From: Hymenobacter siberiensis
GTDB taxonomy: Bacteria; Bacteroidota; Bacteroidia; Cytophagales; Hymenobacteraceae
Length of the DNA: 64,000 nucleotides
Assembly (NCBI RefSeq): GCF_018967865.2
Contig: NZ_JAHLZY020000001.1
Coordinates: 3,286,001 to 3,350,000 of the forward strand
Direction of reading: 5' to 3'
Shown: piece by piece, positions 36,654-44,576 of the stretch
How the letters are laid out: every line of letters starts with the position of its first letter
Position numbering within the stretch: position 1 is the first letter of the stretch
Notes under the pieces: generated by a model
What the model was told of the DNA's origin: nothing
Database searches by the model: none
Seen by the model: only the letters and a program-made list of their open reading frames with translations
Position numbers and translations under genes: made by a program

Positions 36654-37316
36654 TTACCATTTCACCGGCGCCAACTTGTGCTCTACCAGCCAGGCATTGG
36701 CTTTGCTGAAAGGCTTGCTACCGAAGAAACCCTTATCGGCCGCATAGGGAGAAGGATGTACTGATTTTATAACCAAGTGCTTGCGCTCATCAATGAGCTC
36801 CAACTTCTTGCCCGCGTAAGCGCCCCAGAGGATGAACACGACGTGCTCCTTCTCGTTGGAAACCTTGCGAATAACCTCATCAGTAAATTCTTCCCAGCCT
36901 TTTTTCTGGTGCGAGGCCGGCTCGGTGGCGCGCACCGTGAGCGTGGCGTTCAGGAGCAGCACACCCTGCTCGGCCCAGCGGTCGAGGTTGCCGTTGGGCG
37001 CGGGGGCCGTGCCGGGGATATCGGCTTGCAGCTCCTTGAAAATATTGATGAGTGAGGGCGGCGTGCGCTGCCCCTCCTGCACCGAGAACGACAGGCCGTG
37101 CGCCTGATTTTTGCCGTGGTACGGGTCCTGCCCCAGAATTACGACCTTAACCTTATCGAACGGCGTGGCCTCGAAGGCGTGGAAAATATTGGAGCCCGCC
37201 GGGTAAACCGTGGCCGTGGCGTATTCGCCTTTCACAAACGCGATGAGGCGCTGAAAATAAGGCTTTTCGAACTCGGCGGCCAATACGGGCCGCCAGCTTT
37301 CGGCTATCTTTACCAT
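36654..37316 (-). CDS. ung: Uracil-DNA glycosylase, family 1
   Basis: A 220-residue repair enzyme that removes uracil from DNA. Motif A is VVILGQDPYHGKNQAHGLSF, with the catalytic Asp of GQDPYH. The LLLNATLTVR strand and the leucine-loop motif VHPSPYAADKGFFGS, carrying the catalytic His, follow. Length is normal for the family and the start at 37316 (MVKIAESWRPVL) matches conservation. Monocistronic, converging on lepB with two palindromes between. Confidence 0.97.
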   Translation of the reverse strand: MVKIAESWRPVLAAEFEKPYFQRLIAFVKGEYATATVYPAGSNIFHAFEATPFDKVKVVILGQDPYHGKNQAHGLSFSVQEGQRTPPSLINIFKELQADIPGTAPAPNGNLDRWAEQGVLLLNATLTVRATEPASHQKKGWEEFTDEVIRKVSNEKEHVVFILWGAYAGKKLELIDERKHLVIKSVHPSPYAADKGFFGSKPFSKANAWLVEHKLAPVKW

Positions 37317-37410
37317 TGAAGTTTTTGAGAAAATAAACGGGATTTGTGCGGCGTTCTGGAGCCAAATTTGCGTAAAACCAATTCTGGCGGGCGGCTGTTA
37401 CGCCCGCAGC

Positions 37411-37418
37411 TACCTTTT
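37411..37418 (+). promoter_or_regulatory. Candidate -7 element TACCTTTT (apaG)
   Basis: TACCTTTT is one base from the TAnnTTTG consensus and lies 13 bases before the apaG ATG. Confidence 0.4.
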
Positions 37419-37431
37419 AGCTCCGCCGATT

Positions 37432-37818
37432 ATGCCCACCACCACTACGCAAGGCGTCACCGTTTCGGTTACGACCAATTACCTGCCCGACTACTCCAGC
37501 CCCGGCCAGGAGCATTTTGTATTCGCCTACAAAATCGATATTCGCAACGACAGCGAGTTCACCGTGAAGCTATTGCGCCGCCACTGGCACATCCACGATG
37601 CCAATGGGGTGGTGCGCGAAGTAGAGGGCGAAGGCGTGGTAGGCCGCCAGCCCGTGCTGGAGCCCGGCGAGTCGCACCAGTACGTGAGCGGCTGCAATCT
37701 AAAATCGGGCGTGGGTAAAATGTGCGGCACCTACCTCATGGAGCGCCTGGCCAACGGCCAGGAATTCACGGTAGAAATCCCGGAGTTCACCCTGATGGTT
37801 CCGTATCGTCTTAACTGA
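37432..37818 (+). CDS. apaG: ApaG-family protein (Co2+/Mg2+ efflux-associated)
   Basis: A 128-residue single-domain protein of the ApaG/DUF525 family with an Ig-like beta fold. Conserved stretches visible are FAYKIDIRNDSEFTVKLLRR, HWHIHDANG, GEGVVGRQPVLEPGE and YLMERLANG. ApaG is linked to cobalt resistance and magnesium efflux in enterobacteria, but its biochemical role is unsettled. Length matches the family. The stop codon is followed within two bases by the TTAGCTG-word palindrome. Confidence 0.93.
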   Translation: MPTTTTQGVTVSVTTNYLPDYSSPGQEHFVFAYKIDIRNDSEFTVKLLRRHWHIHDANGVVREVEGEGVVGRQPVLEPGESHQYVSGCNLKSGVGKMCGTYLMERLANGQEFTVEIPEFTLMVPYRLN

Positions 37819-37819
37819 G

Positions 37820-37905
37820 CTATTAGCTGGCAGCCATTAGCTGTTAGCTTTGTCCTGCTGATGGCAGCAGTAGCTAACGGCTAGCAGCTGAAAGCTAACA
37901 GCTAA
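37820..37905. repeat. Palindrome of TTAGCTG words
   Basis: TTAGCTGTTAGCTTT (37837-37851) and AAAGCTAACAGCTAA (37891-37905) are exact inverted repeats. The interior has CTGCTG/CAGCAG and TAGCTAACGGCTAGC. The left flank adds further TTAGCTGG copies. It ends seven bases before the TTG proposed as the start of the next gene. Confidence 0.8.
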
Positions 37906-37912
37906 AATCAGG

Positions 37913-38692
37913 TTGTTTCAACTCCTCGCCTACCTCCGCTTCTGGCTTCGTTCGGGCAATGCCCATGGCCTACACTCGCCGTTCGTGTTCGGCCTATACA
38001 CTTCGGCCGTTCGGCACGAGGGCACCTACGGGACCTACGGGGCCATTGAGGCGCGGCGGCAGCAATTACTCGGCAGCCCGACCAGCATCAGCGTTACCGA
38101 TTTGGGGGCGGGCTCGCACACCGGCGCGGGCAGGCAGCGCCGCGTGGCCGACATTGCCCGCACGGCAGCAAAGCCGGCCCATCTGGCGCAGCTGCTGTTT
38201 CGGCTGGTCAATTATTTCCGGCCCACTACCATTCTGGAGTTGGGCACTTCCCTGGGCCTCACCACGGCCTACCTGGCCGCCGCCGACTCGCGCCATCCCG
38301 TCATCACCTTCGAGGGCTGCCCCAACGTAGCGGCCGTGGCCCGCGAAACCTTTGCGGCGCTCAGCATCGGCAATGTGCGCATTGTGGAGGGCAATATTGA
38401 TGACACCCTCGCTCCCACCCTGGCGGCGTTGGGCAAACCCGTGGACTTTGCCTTTTTCGATGGCAACCACCGCTACGAGCCCACGCTACGCTACTTCGAG
38501 CTATGCCTGGCCCACCGCACCGATGAATCGGTGTTTGTGTTCGACGACATTCACTGGTCGGAGGAAATGGAGCGGGCCTGGGAGGCCATCAAAATCCACC
38601 CCGACGTGACGGTGACAGTGGATTTGTTTTACGTCGGATTGGTCTTTTTTCGGAAGAACCAGCCCAAGCAGCATTTCTCGCTGCGGGTATAA
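37913..38692 (+). CDS. Class I SAM-dependent methyltransferase
   Basis: A 259-residue methyltransferase. The SAM-binding motif I is TTILELGTSLGLTTAYLA near residue 105, followed by VITFEGCPNVAAVARE (acidic ribose-binding residue), then VDFAFFDGNHRYEPTL and FVFDDIHWSEEM, an arrangement like O-methyltransferases. The N-terminal LRSGNAHGLHSPFVFGLYT is a distinctive module of the Bacteroidota versions. The target is unknown. No ATG fits the conserved N terminus, so I chose the TTG at 37913 (TTGTTTCAACTC), preceded by CAGG. The start therefore abuts the preceding palindrome. Confidence 0.85.
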   Translation: MFQLLAYLRFWLRSGNAHGLHSPFVFGLYTSAVRHEGTYGTYGAIEARRQQLLGSPTSISVTDLGAGSHTGAGRQRRVADIARTAAKPAHLAQLLFRLVNYFRPTTILELGTSLGLTTAYLAAADSRHPVITFEGCPNVAAVARETFAALSIGNVRIVEGNIDDTLAPTLAALGKPVDFAFFDGNHRYEPTLRYFELCLAHRTDESVFVFDDIHWSEEMERAWEAIKIHPDVTVTVDLFYVGLVFFRKNQPKQHFSLRV

Positions 38693-38706
38693 TTGTACCG
38701 TGTGTA

Positions 38707-38795
38707 CCGTGGACTCTGCGAGTCCGCGCGTGGACGAATATTCTGAACTGATGCCTGCGCAGACTGGCCCACGCGCGGACTCGCAGAGTCCACGG
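38707..38795. repeat. Palindrome with perfect 27-bp arms
   Basis: CCGTGGACTCTGCGAGTCCG then CGCGTGG (38707-38733) is exactly mirrored by CCACGCG then CGGACTCGCAGAGTCCACGG (38769-38795). The loop is 35 bases. It lies between the convergent methyltransferase and kdsA genes, ending seven bases from the kdsA stop. Confidence 0.88.
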
Positions 38796-38802
38796 CACAA
38801 GG

Positions 38803-39660
38803 CTACGGCAGCTGGTTCAGCTCCACCTCGCCCCGGTCCTGAATGGCCTGGCGCACGCGCGTCAGCTTTTGCAGCAGGGCTTCGAGCTGGTCGAGCGGCA
38901 GCATGTTGGCCCCGTCGGAGAGCGCCGTGGCGGGCGTAGGGTGGGTTTCGATGAACAGGCCATCGGCTCCTACGGCAATGGCGGCTTTGGCAATGGTTTC
39001 GATGAGGGCGGGCTGGCCGCCGGTCACGCCGCTGGCCTGGTTGGGCTGTTGCAGCGAGTGCGTCACGTCCATCACCACGGGCACCTCGAAGCGGCGCATG
39101 GTGGGCAGGTTACGGAAATCAACCACCAGCTCGGAATAGCCGAAGGAATTACCGCGCTCGGTGAGGATGACGTTGGGATTACCGGCCTGGCGCACCTTGT
39201 CCACAGCCCATTTCATGGCCTCGCCGCTCAGAAACTGGCCTTTTTTGATGTTAACCACTTTGCCGGTTTGGGCGGCGGCTACCAGCAAATCAGTTTGCCG
39301 GCACAGGAAGGCCGGAATCTGGAGCATGTCCACGTACTCGGCGGCCAGCGCAGCCTCGGTCGATTCGTGAATGTCAGTGACCGTGGGCACGCCGATTTCA
39401 CGCCCTACTTTTTGCAGAATGCGCAACGCCGTTTCATCGCCAATGCCGGTGAACGAGTCCAGCCGCGAGCGGTTGGCCTTGCGGTACGAGCCCTTGAAAA
39501 TGAAGGGAATCTGCAACTTATCCGTCATGTGCTTGATGCGCTCGGCAATGCGCAGGGCCATGTCCTCGCCCTCGATGACGCAGGGGCCGGCCATGAGGAA
39601 GAACTGACCGGAGTTGGTGTGGCGGAAGTGCGGGAGGGTGTTGGCGAGGGCTTGGAGCAT
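38803..39660 (-). CDS. kdsA: 3-deoxy-8-phosphooctulonate synthase
   Basis: A 285-residue DAHP-synthase-like TIM barrel that condenses phosphoenolpyruvate with arabinose 5-phosphate, making Kdo 8-phosphate for lipopolysaccharide. Family segments seen: FFLMAGPCVIEGEDMALRIA, FKGSYRKANRSRLDSFTGIG, QIPAFLCRQTDLLVAAAQTG, and FIETHPTPATALSDGANMLP. A Cys at the N-terminal AGPCVIE suggests a metal-binding version, though I cannot assign the metal. ATG 39660 (MLQALANTLPHF) fits the family start. Upstream is another perfect-arm palindrome. Confidence 0.96.
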   Translation of the reverse strand: MLQALANTLPHFRHTNSGQFFLMAGPCVIEGEDMALRIAERIKHMTDKLQIPFIFKGSYRKANRSRLDSFTGIGDETALRILQKVGREIGVPTVTDIHESTEAALAAEYVDMLQIPAFLCRQTDLLVAAAQTGKVVNIKKGQFLSGEAMKWAVDKVRQAGNPNVILTERGNSFGYSELVVDFRNLPTMRRFEVPVVMDVTHSLQQPNQASGVTGGQPALIETIAKAAIAVGADGLFIETHPTPATALSDGANMLPLDQLEALLQKLTRVRQAIQDRGEVELNQLP

Positions 39661-39673
39661 GGGTTTCGGGAGA

Positions 39674-39758
39674 TGTAGCGCGAAACGGAAGCTTCGCGGA
39701 GCGTAGAACAAATTGGCAAGTGACGCGGTCGGACGCGAAGCTTCCGCTTCGCGCTACA
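39674..39758. repeat. Palindrome with TGTAGCGCGAA arms
   Basis: TGTAGCGCGAAACGGAAGCT then TCGCG (39674-39698) pairs with CGCGA then AGCTTCCGCTTCGCGCTACA (39734-39758), with one mismatch. It lies just upstream of kdsA and just past the stop codon of the next minus-strand methyltransferase gene. Confidence 0.85.
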
Positions 39759-39760
39759 AC

Positions 39761-40369
39761 CTATTTCTTCTTCAGACAAATAAACAGCTCCCGCCCCTGC
39801 CGGGGCTTGAGCGAATTGGTAGCCGTTTCGAAATGGCGAAACGCAAAGTAGGGCGCGAAGTACGCCCGGTATTCTTCCCGGCTGCCACCGAACGGCGGCT
39901 CCTGCACGGGGCCGAAATCGGTATCGAATAGCAGGCCCATGAGCGTACCGCCGGGCCGTAGCAGGTGGGCGCACTGGCGGGCATAGGCTGGGCGCAGCGC
40001 GGGGTTGAGGGCGCAGAAAAACGTCTGCTCCACAATTAAATCGTAGGCCGGGGCGTTGGGCAGGGCAAAGAAGTCAGCCAGCAGCAGGTGTTCCCGGGGA
40101 AAATCGGGTACGCGGGCGACCAGCGCCGCCAGGGCTTCCGGGGCAATATCGGCCACGAATACCTGCTGGAAACCCAGCTGGTGCAGATATTCGGCCTCGT
40201 AGGCCCGGCCGGCTCCGGGAATGAGGATGCGCGGCTGCGCGGCCACATCGAGCTGGTCGAAATAATCGCGCAGCGGCGGGGTAATGGTATGGGCATCCCA
40301 CCCGTCGCGGCCGGCAGCGTAACGTGCTTGCCAGTAGGCCGCATCGAAGTTCGCAGAAACCGTTTCCAT
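39761..40369 (-). CDS. SAM-dependent methyltransferase, thiopurine methyltransferase (TPMT)-like
   Basis: A 202-residue methyltransferase with the TPMT-family N terminus (FDAAYWQARYAAGRDGWD, then TPPLRDYFD). Motif I is RILIPGAGRAYEAEYLHQLG, then VADIAPEALAAL and the YDLIVEQTFFCALNPALR region. Members methylate small sulfur, selenium or halide substrates; the substrate here is not known. ATG 40369 was chosen because homology begins at METVSANFDAAYW. A TACCTTTG element lies 55 bases upstream. Confidence 0.87.
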   Translation of the reverse strand: METVSANFDAAYWQARYAAGRDGWDAHTITPPLRDYFDQLDVAAQPRILIPGAGRAYEAEYLHQLGFQQVFVADIAPEALAALVARVPDFPREHLLLADFFALPNAPAYDLIVEQTFFCALNPALRPAYARQCAHLLRPGGTLMGLLFDTDFGPVQEPPFGGSREEYRAYFAPYFAFRHFETATNSLKPRQGRELFICLKKK

Positions 40370-40424
40370 GTGGCCGAAGTATAGAATAAACTTGCCAGGG
40401 CAATAAAGTCCCCTATTTTTACGC

Positions 40425-40432
40425 CAAAGGTA
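40425..40432 (-). promoter_or_regulatory. -7 element TACCTTTG (TPMT-like gene)
   Basis: On the minus strand the bases read TACCTTTG, 55 bases before the start codon at 40369. Confidence 0.5.
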
Positions 40433-40494
40433 CGCGGCGCACCGCGCCACCATCCTTGATTTTTTTCCCGCTACTCTCGCTTAACTATTCCCGC

Positions 40495-41445
40495 ATGGAC
40501 CCGAACGAAACCCCCGAACCCCGCTCCAACAACAGCCGCGTCCTCCTTTGGGTAGCCCTCGTGCTGGTGCTCCTAGGCATCAACGGCGTTCTGTTTTACC
40601 TCAACCAGCAGAAAGGCCAGCAGAACGAAGTACTGACTACCGAAGTAAAAGCCAAGGACAGCAAGCTTCAGGAGCAAATCAAGCAGTACGAAGCCCTGAA
40701 GGCTGATTTTGAGCGCCAAAGCTCAGAGCTGCAGGCACTGGGCCTGAGCAACGACTCGCTCGAATCCAAAATCGCCGGCGTGAATGCCGACCTGCTGAAG
40801 CTGCGCTCCTTTAAGGCCGGCAGCTTTTCTATTGCCCAGCAAAACCTGTTCAAGAAGCGCGCCCAGAACCTGGAAGGCCAGCTGCGCAAAAAGGACGACG
40901 ACATTGCCCAACTGAAGAAGGACAACGAGTCGCTCTACACCGAAACCACCACCCTCAAGGAAAAGCAGAACCGCTTGACCGACACCATCAGCACGGTGGT
41001 GCGCAGCAATAAGGAGCTGGCCGAGAAAGTGGGCGTGGCCTCGCGCCTGCAGGCCGACAACATCCACGTCGCCATCATCACCTCCAAAAACAAGGAGAAG
41101 GAGGACGATAAGGAGGAGTTCAAAGCCAAGCGCGTGGAGAAAGTCAAAATCACTGCCAACCTGGCCCGCAACGACGTATCGCCCAAAGAAACCAAAGCAA
41201 TCTACCTGCGCATTCTGGAGCCCGATGGCGCGGCCCTCTACAACCTGAGCACCGGCGGCGGCACCTTCACCGTGGACGGCCAAGAGGCTTTCTACACCCA
41301 AAAGCAGGACGTGGTGTACGACAACACCAAGCAGAAACTGGAATTTGTGTATGCCAAAGGGGCCGAGTACAAGAAGGGCCTGCACACGGTGGAGCTGTAT
41401 GAAAGCGGCCAGCTGATGGGTAAGACGACGTTCACGCTCAAATAA
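40495..41445 (+). CDS. Membrane-anchored coiled-coil protein of unknown function
   Basis: A 316-residue protein with a short polar N terminus, one membrane helix (VLLWVALVLVLLGINGVLFYL) and a long heptad-rich stretch (about residues 45-190), for example EQIKQYEALKADFERQSSEL and KKRAQNLEGQLRKKDDDIAQ. The C-terminal ~110 residues form a beta-rich domain: KVKITANLARNDV, AIYLRILEPDG and KKGLHTVELYESGQLMGK. It is probably held in the inner membrane with the coiled coil in the periplasm. I do not recognise a named family. It ends at the nested palindrome shared with cphA. Confidence 0.75.
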   Translation: MDPNETPEPRSNNSRVLLWVALVLVLLGINGVLFYLNQQKGQQNEVLTTEVKAKDSKLQEQIKQYEALKADFERQSSELQALGLSNDSLESKIAGVNADLLKLRSFKAGSFSIAQQNLFKKRAQNLEGQLRKKDDDIAQLKKDNESLYTETTTLKEKQNRLTDTISTVVRSNKELAEKVGVASRLQADNIHVAIITSKNKEKEDDKEEFKAKRVEKVKITANLARNDVSPKETKAIYLRILEPDGAALYNLSTGGGTFTVDGQEAFYTQKQDVVYDNTKQKLEFVYAKGAEYKKGLHTVELYESGQLMGKTTFTLK

Positions 41446-41597
41446 GTCTGAACCGCAGATTCGTCGGATTTTGTTGCCGATTTTCAACGTATACCGAATA
41501 CCCACAGTCATCAAAAAAGGCTGCCAATCGGCAGCCTTTTTTGATGACCTAAATCGGCCACAAAATCCGACGAATCCGATAAATCCGCGGTTCAGAC
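41446..41597. terminator. Nested palindromic terminator between convergent genes
   Basis: Inner arms TCATCAAAAAAGGCTGCC and GGCAGCCTTTTTTGATGA (41508-41547) are perfect, with A6 and T6 tracts. Outer arms begin GTCTGAACCGC and end GCGGTTCAGAC, and also pair GTCGGATTTTGT with ACAAAATCCGAC. The right outer arm overlaps the stop codon of cphA. Confidence 0.88.
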
Positions 41598-44219
41598 AGC
41601 TCGCTCGAACTCATCCAGCTGAGCTGTAGCAGCGGCAATATCCTCAGCAAACAGCGTGATAACTGCGCCTTGCGGGGCCGTTTTTAGCACGTGGGCGATG
41701 GCATCGGGCTCCTTCTCGATGTAAGTAATTTTCAGGTCGGGCTTGTCGAGGCGCAGGCCGCGCTCCATGATTTCACGCAGGAATTCCTTCGTCTTACCGC
41801 GCAGGTCGCGGTCCTGGCGCAGAATAACTTCATCGAAGATGCGGCCCGCGATGCGGGCAAAGCCCAGCGTATCCTCGTCGCGGCGGTCGCCCAGGCCCGA
41901 TACCACCCCGATTTTGTGCGTGGCCGGCGTAGCTTCCATGAACTCGGCGAATTTGGTAATGCCCGCCGTGTTATGGGCGTAGTCCACAATCACGTCGAAC
42001 TTGGGGAATTTATAGACGTTCATGCGGCCCGGCGTTTTCGTGGCCGAGGGTACGAAGGTGCGCAACGCGGTTTTGATGTCATCGCTCTCAAACCCGGCCA
42101 GGTAGCCGGCCAGTGCCGCCGCCAGACAGTTCTCAATGTTGAAGCCCGCCCGGCCTTCAAACGTCACCGGAAACTCGGCGGCCCGGTCGATGCGCAGCTT
42201 GTAGCTGTTGCGGTAAATCGTGACATAGCCTTCCTCGTACACCGCCGCCACGCCGCCGGCCTCCACGTGCTCCAGAATACGCGGGTTGTGCTCGTTCATG
42301 CTGAACAGGGCCACGCGGCAATCTACAGTGCGGGCCATGGCGTACACCAGGTCGTCGTCGGCATTGAGCACAGCCCAACCGTTTTTGCGCACCGTGCGAG
42401 GCAGCACGCCCTTCACGGCGGCCATTTCCTCCACGGTGTAGATGTCGCGCATGCCGAGGTGGTCGGCCGCCACGTTGGTCACCACTGCAATGTCGCAGCT
42501 ATGGAAGCCCAGGCCCGAGCGCAACATGCCGCCACGCGCCGTTTCGAGCACGGCGTAGTTCACCGTGGGGTCCTTTAGCACAAACTCGGCGCTCTGGCCG
42601 CCGGTGCAGTCGCCGGTTTGCAGCTGCACGCCCTGGATGTAGATGCCGTCGGTGGTGGTGAAGCCGACTTTATAGCCCTTGCTGGCCACAAGATGCGCAA
42701 TTAGGCGCGTGGTGGTGGTTTTGCCGTTCGTGCCGGTCACGGCAATAATCGGAATACGGGCCGTGCTGCCGCGCGGAAACAGCATATCCACCACCGGCGC
42801 GGCCACGTTGCGGGGCAGGCCTTCAGTGGGCGCGATGTGCATGCGGAAGCCGGGCGCGGCATTCACCTCAATCACCGCACCCCGGCTCTCGTTCAGCGGA
42901 ATAGCAATATCGGTGGCCATCAGGTCGATGCCGCAGATGTCGAGACCCACGATGCCGGCGGCGCGCTCGGCCATCAGCACGTTGTAAGGGTGCATCTGGT
43001 CGGTCACGTCGGTGGCAGTGCCCCCGGTGCTGATGTTGGCCGTACTTTTCAGGTACAGGATTTCGCCGGCGGGCAGCACCGATTTCAGCGTCAGCTTGCG
43101 GGCTTTGAGAATATCCAGCGTGTGCTTGTCGGCCTTGATGCTGGTGAGCACCTTTTCGTGGCCAATGCCCCGGCGCGGGTCCTTGTTTACCTCATCAATG
43201 AGCTTCTGAATGGTGCTTTTGCCATCGCCGGTCACGGCGGCCGGTGTGCGCTTGGCAGCAGCAATGAGCTTGCCGTTCACCACCAGCAGGCGGAAGTCGA
43301 AGCCTTCGATAAACTGCTCCACAATCACGGCCCGCGAGTACACCTGCGCAGCTTTCAGGCCCTCGGCGGCATCTTTCCAGTTCATGATGCGGATAGTGGC
43401 GCCCTTGCCGTGGTTGCCGTCGAGCGGCTTGGTCACGATGGGGAAGCCCAGTTCGTCGATGGCATCGCGCAGGCCCGCCTCCGAATACACGGTGGTGCCG
43501 CGCGGCACGGGCACGCCCGCGTCATTCAGCATTGCCTTGGTGCGGTTCTTATTGCCGGCCACTTCCACGCCCGCGTGCGAAGTCAGGCTGGTGGTGGTAG
43601 CCCAGATGCGGCGCTGGTTCACGCCGTAGCCCAGCTGAATGATGCTGGTGTTCTTGAGCTGGATATAGGGAATGTTGCGCGAAGCGGCCTCCGCCACGAT
43701 GCTGTAGGTGCTCGGCCCGAAGAATTCATCTTCCCGGATTTCGTGCAGCTCGGTGATGATGGGCTTCAAATCCACCTTTTCCTTGCGACATACGGCTTCT
43801 ACCACTTCCACGGCAGCCTCGGCGGCGCGGCGGCCAGCGCGCTCCTCCTGGTAGGCAAATACCACGTACTCCACCCCTTCCTCCTGCGCCGGGTAGCTCT
43901 TGCCCCAATACACGAGCATGGCGGCCTGCCGCTGCAGCTCCAGCGCTACATGCTGGATAACGTAGCCCAGCGGCTCGCCATCGTTCAGCGCCTCCAGGGT
44001 CAGGGGCTGGTGCTTGGCGGCCTGCTTACCGCTCATGCCGCCCGGCTGCACGGTCCCGATGTTGGGAAATAGCTTCATCAGCCGCCCGGCAAACCCCGGC
44101 ACGGCATTCGACCACTGGCCGGCAAACTCCTGTAAATCAACTTTGGCAACGATGAGCTTATGGTGCTTCACAGACCAGTAGCTCGGCCCGCGCATGGTGC
44201 GGAGGTCAACAATCTTCAT
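41592..44219 (-). CDS. cphA: Cyanophycin synthetase
   Basis: An 875-residue cytosolic enzyme that polymerises arginine and aspartate into cyanophycin. The N-terminal domain (to about residue 160) is followed by an ATP-grasp domain. It starts after RNIPYIQLKNTSIIQLGYG and includes IVTKPLDGNHGKGATI and VIVEQFIEGFDFRLLVVNGK. The C-terminal Mur-ligase-like domain has the P-loop IIAVTGTNGKTTTTRLIAHL and the DYAHNTAGITKF segment. Length matches CphA1. No cyanophycinase (cphB) or isoaspartyl dipeptidase lies in the window, so the gene is unlinked from its degradation partner here. The stop codon sits inside the nested palindrome. Confidence 0.94.
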   Translation of the reverse strand: MKIVDLRTMRGPSYWSVKHHKLIVAKVDLQEFAGQWSNAVPGFAGRLMKLFPNIGTVQPGGMSGKQAAKHQPLTLEALNDGEPLGYVIQHVALELQRQAAMLVYWGKSYPAQEEGVEYVVFAYQEERAGRRAAEAAVEVVEAVCRKEKVDLKPIITELHEIREDEFFGPSTYSIVAEAASRNIPYIQLKNTSIIQLGYGVNQRRIWATTTSLTSHAGVEVAGNKNRTKAMLNDAGVPVPRGTTVYSEAGLRDAIDELGFPIVTKPLDGNHGKGATIRIMNWKDAAEGLKAAQVYSRAVIVEQFIEGFDFRLLVVNGKLIAAAKRTPAAVTGDGKSTIQKLIDEVNKDPRRGIGHEKVLTSIKADKHTLDILKARKLTLKSVLPAGEILYLKSTANISTGGTATDVTDQMHPYNVLMAERAAGIVGLDICGIDLMATDIAIPLNESRGAVIEVNAAPGFRMHIAPTEGLPRNVAAPVVDMLFPRGSTARIPIIAVTGTNGKTTTTRLIAHLVASKGYKVGFTTTDGIYIQGVQLQTGDCTGGQSAEFVLKDPTVNYAVLETARGGMLRSGLGFHSCDIAVVTNVAADHLGMRDIYTVEEMAAVKGVLPRTVRKNGWAVLNADDDLVYAMARTVDCRVALFSMNEHNPRILEHVEAGGVAAVYEEGYVTIYRNSYKLRIDRAAEFPVTFEGRAGFNIENCLAAALAGYLAGFESDDIKTALRTFVPSATKTPGRMNVYKFPKFDVIVDYAHNTAGITKFAEFMEATPATHKIGVVSGLGDRRDEDTLGFARIAGRIFDEVILRQDRDLRGKTKEFLREIMERGLRLDKPDLKITYIEKEPDAIAHVLKTAPQGAVITLFAEDIAAATAQLDEFERAV

Positions 44220-44334
44220 AAGGGATGGGGTGGTAAAAGTCGGAGTTCAGGCGCAAGTACGGCCAATGGCCCAGCTTGGCTACGAAATGTAGGCATAATG
44301 CGGACAAAACCCGCCACCCGCCCCATTATCCACG

Positions 44335-44371
44335 AAAAAAGCCCCATCGGCCGGGTGGCAAATGGGGCTTT
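44335..44371 (-). terminator. Terminator after tRNA-Cys
   Basis: AAAAAAGCCCCAT and ATGGGGCTTTT flank a 14-base loop. On the minus strand it ends with a T6 run, 18 bases downstream of the tRNA. Confidence 0.8.
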
Positions 44372-44388
44372 TCGAAGCATTGCTGCTG

Positions 44389-44459
44389 AGGTGACGGGCG
44401 GATTCGAACCGCCGTAGGAGGTTTTGCAGACCTCTACCTAGCCACTCGGTCACGTCACC
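44389..44459 (-). tRNA. tRNA-Cys (GCA)
   Basis: On the minus strand the 71-nt sequence folds as a cloverleaf. The acceptor stem is GGTGACG/CGTCACC with discriminator T. The anticodon stem GAGGT/ACCTC carries the loop CTGCAAA, so the anticodon is GCA (Cys). The T-arm is GGCGG-TTCGAAT-CCGCC. CCA is not encoded. A TACCTTTG promoter element lies 21 bases upstream and a terminator follows, so it is transcribed alone. Confidence 0.95.
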
Positions 44460-44480
44460 AGTAGTGGTCTTTTGGGAGAG

Positions 44481-44488
44481 CAAAGGTA
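44481..44488 (-). promoter_or_regulatory. tRNA-Cys promoter -7 element TACCTTTG
   Basis: The minus strand reads TTG, then about 20 bases, then TACCTTTG, close to the published Bacteroidota consensus. It is 21 bases upstream of the tRNA 5' end. Confidence 0.7.
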
Positions 44489-44522
44489 AGCAGCCGGTTT
44501 GGGCTGGGCAAGGTTTCGGCAC

Positions 44523-44557
44523 AAAAAAAGCCCCGGCGCATGCGCCGGGGCTCCTTT
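44523..44557 (-). terminator. rpsA terminator
   Basis: AGCCCCGGCGCATGCGCCGGGGCT (44529-44552) is a perfect palindrome. On the minus strand it is followed by a T7 run. Confidence 0.88.
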
Positions 44558-44576
44558 CTGCAACTAAGCTAGGCGG

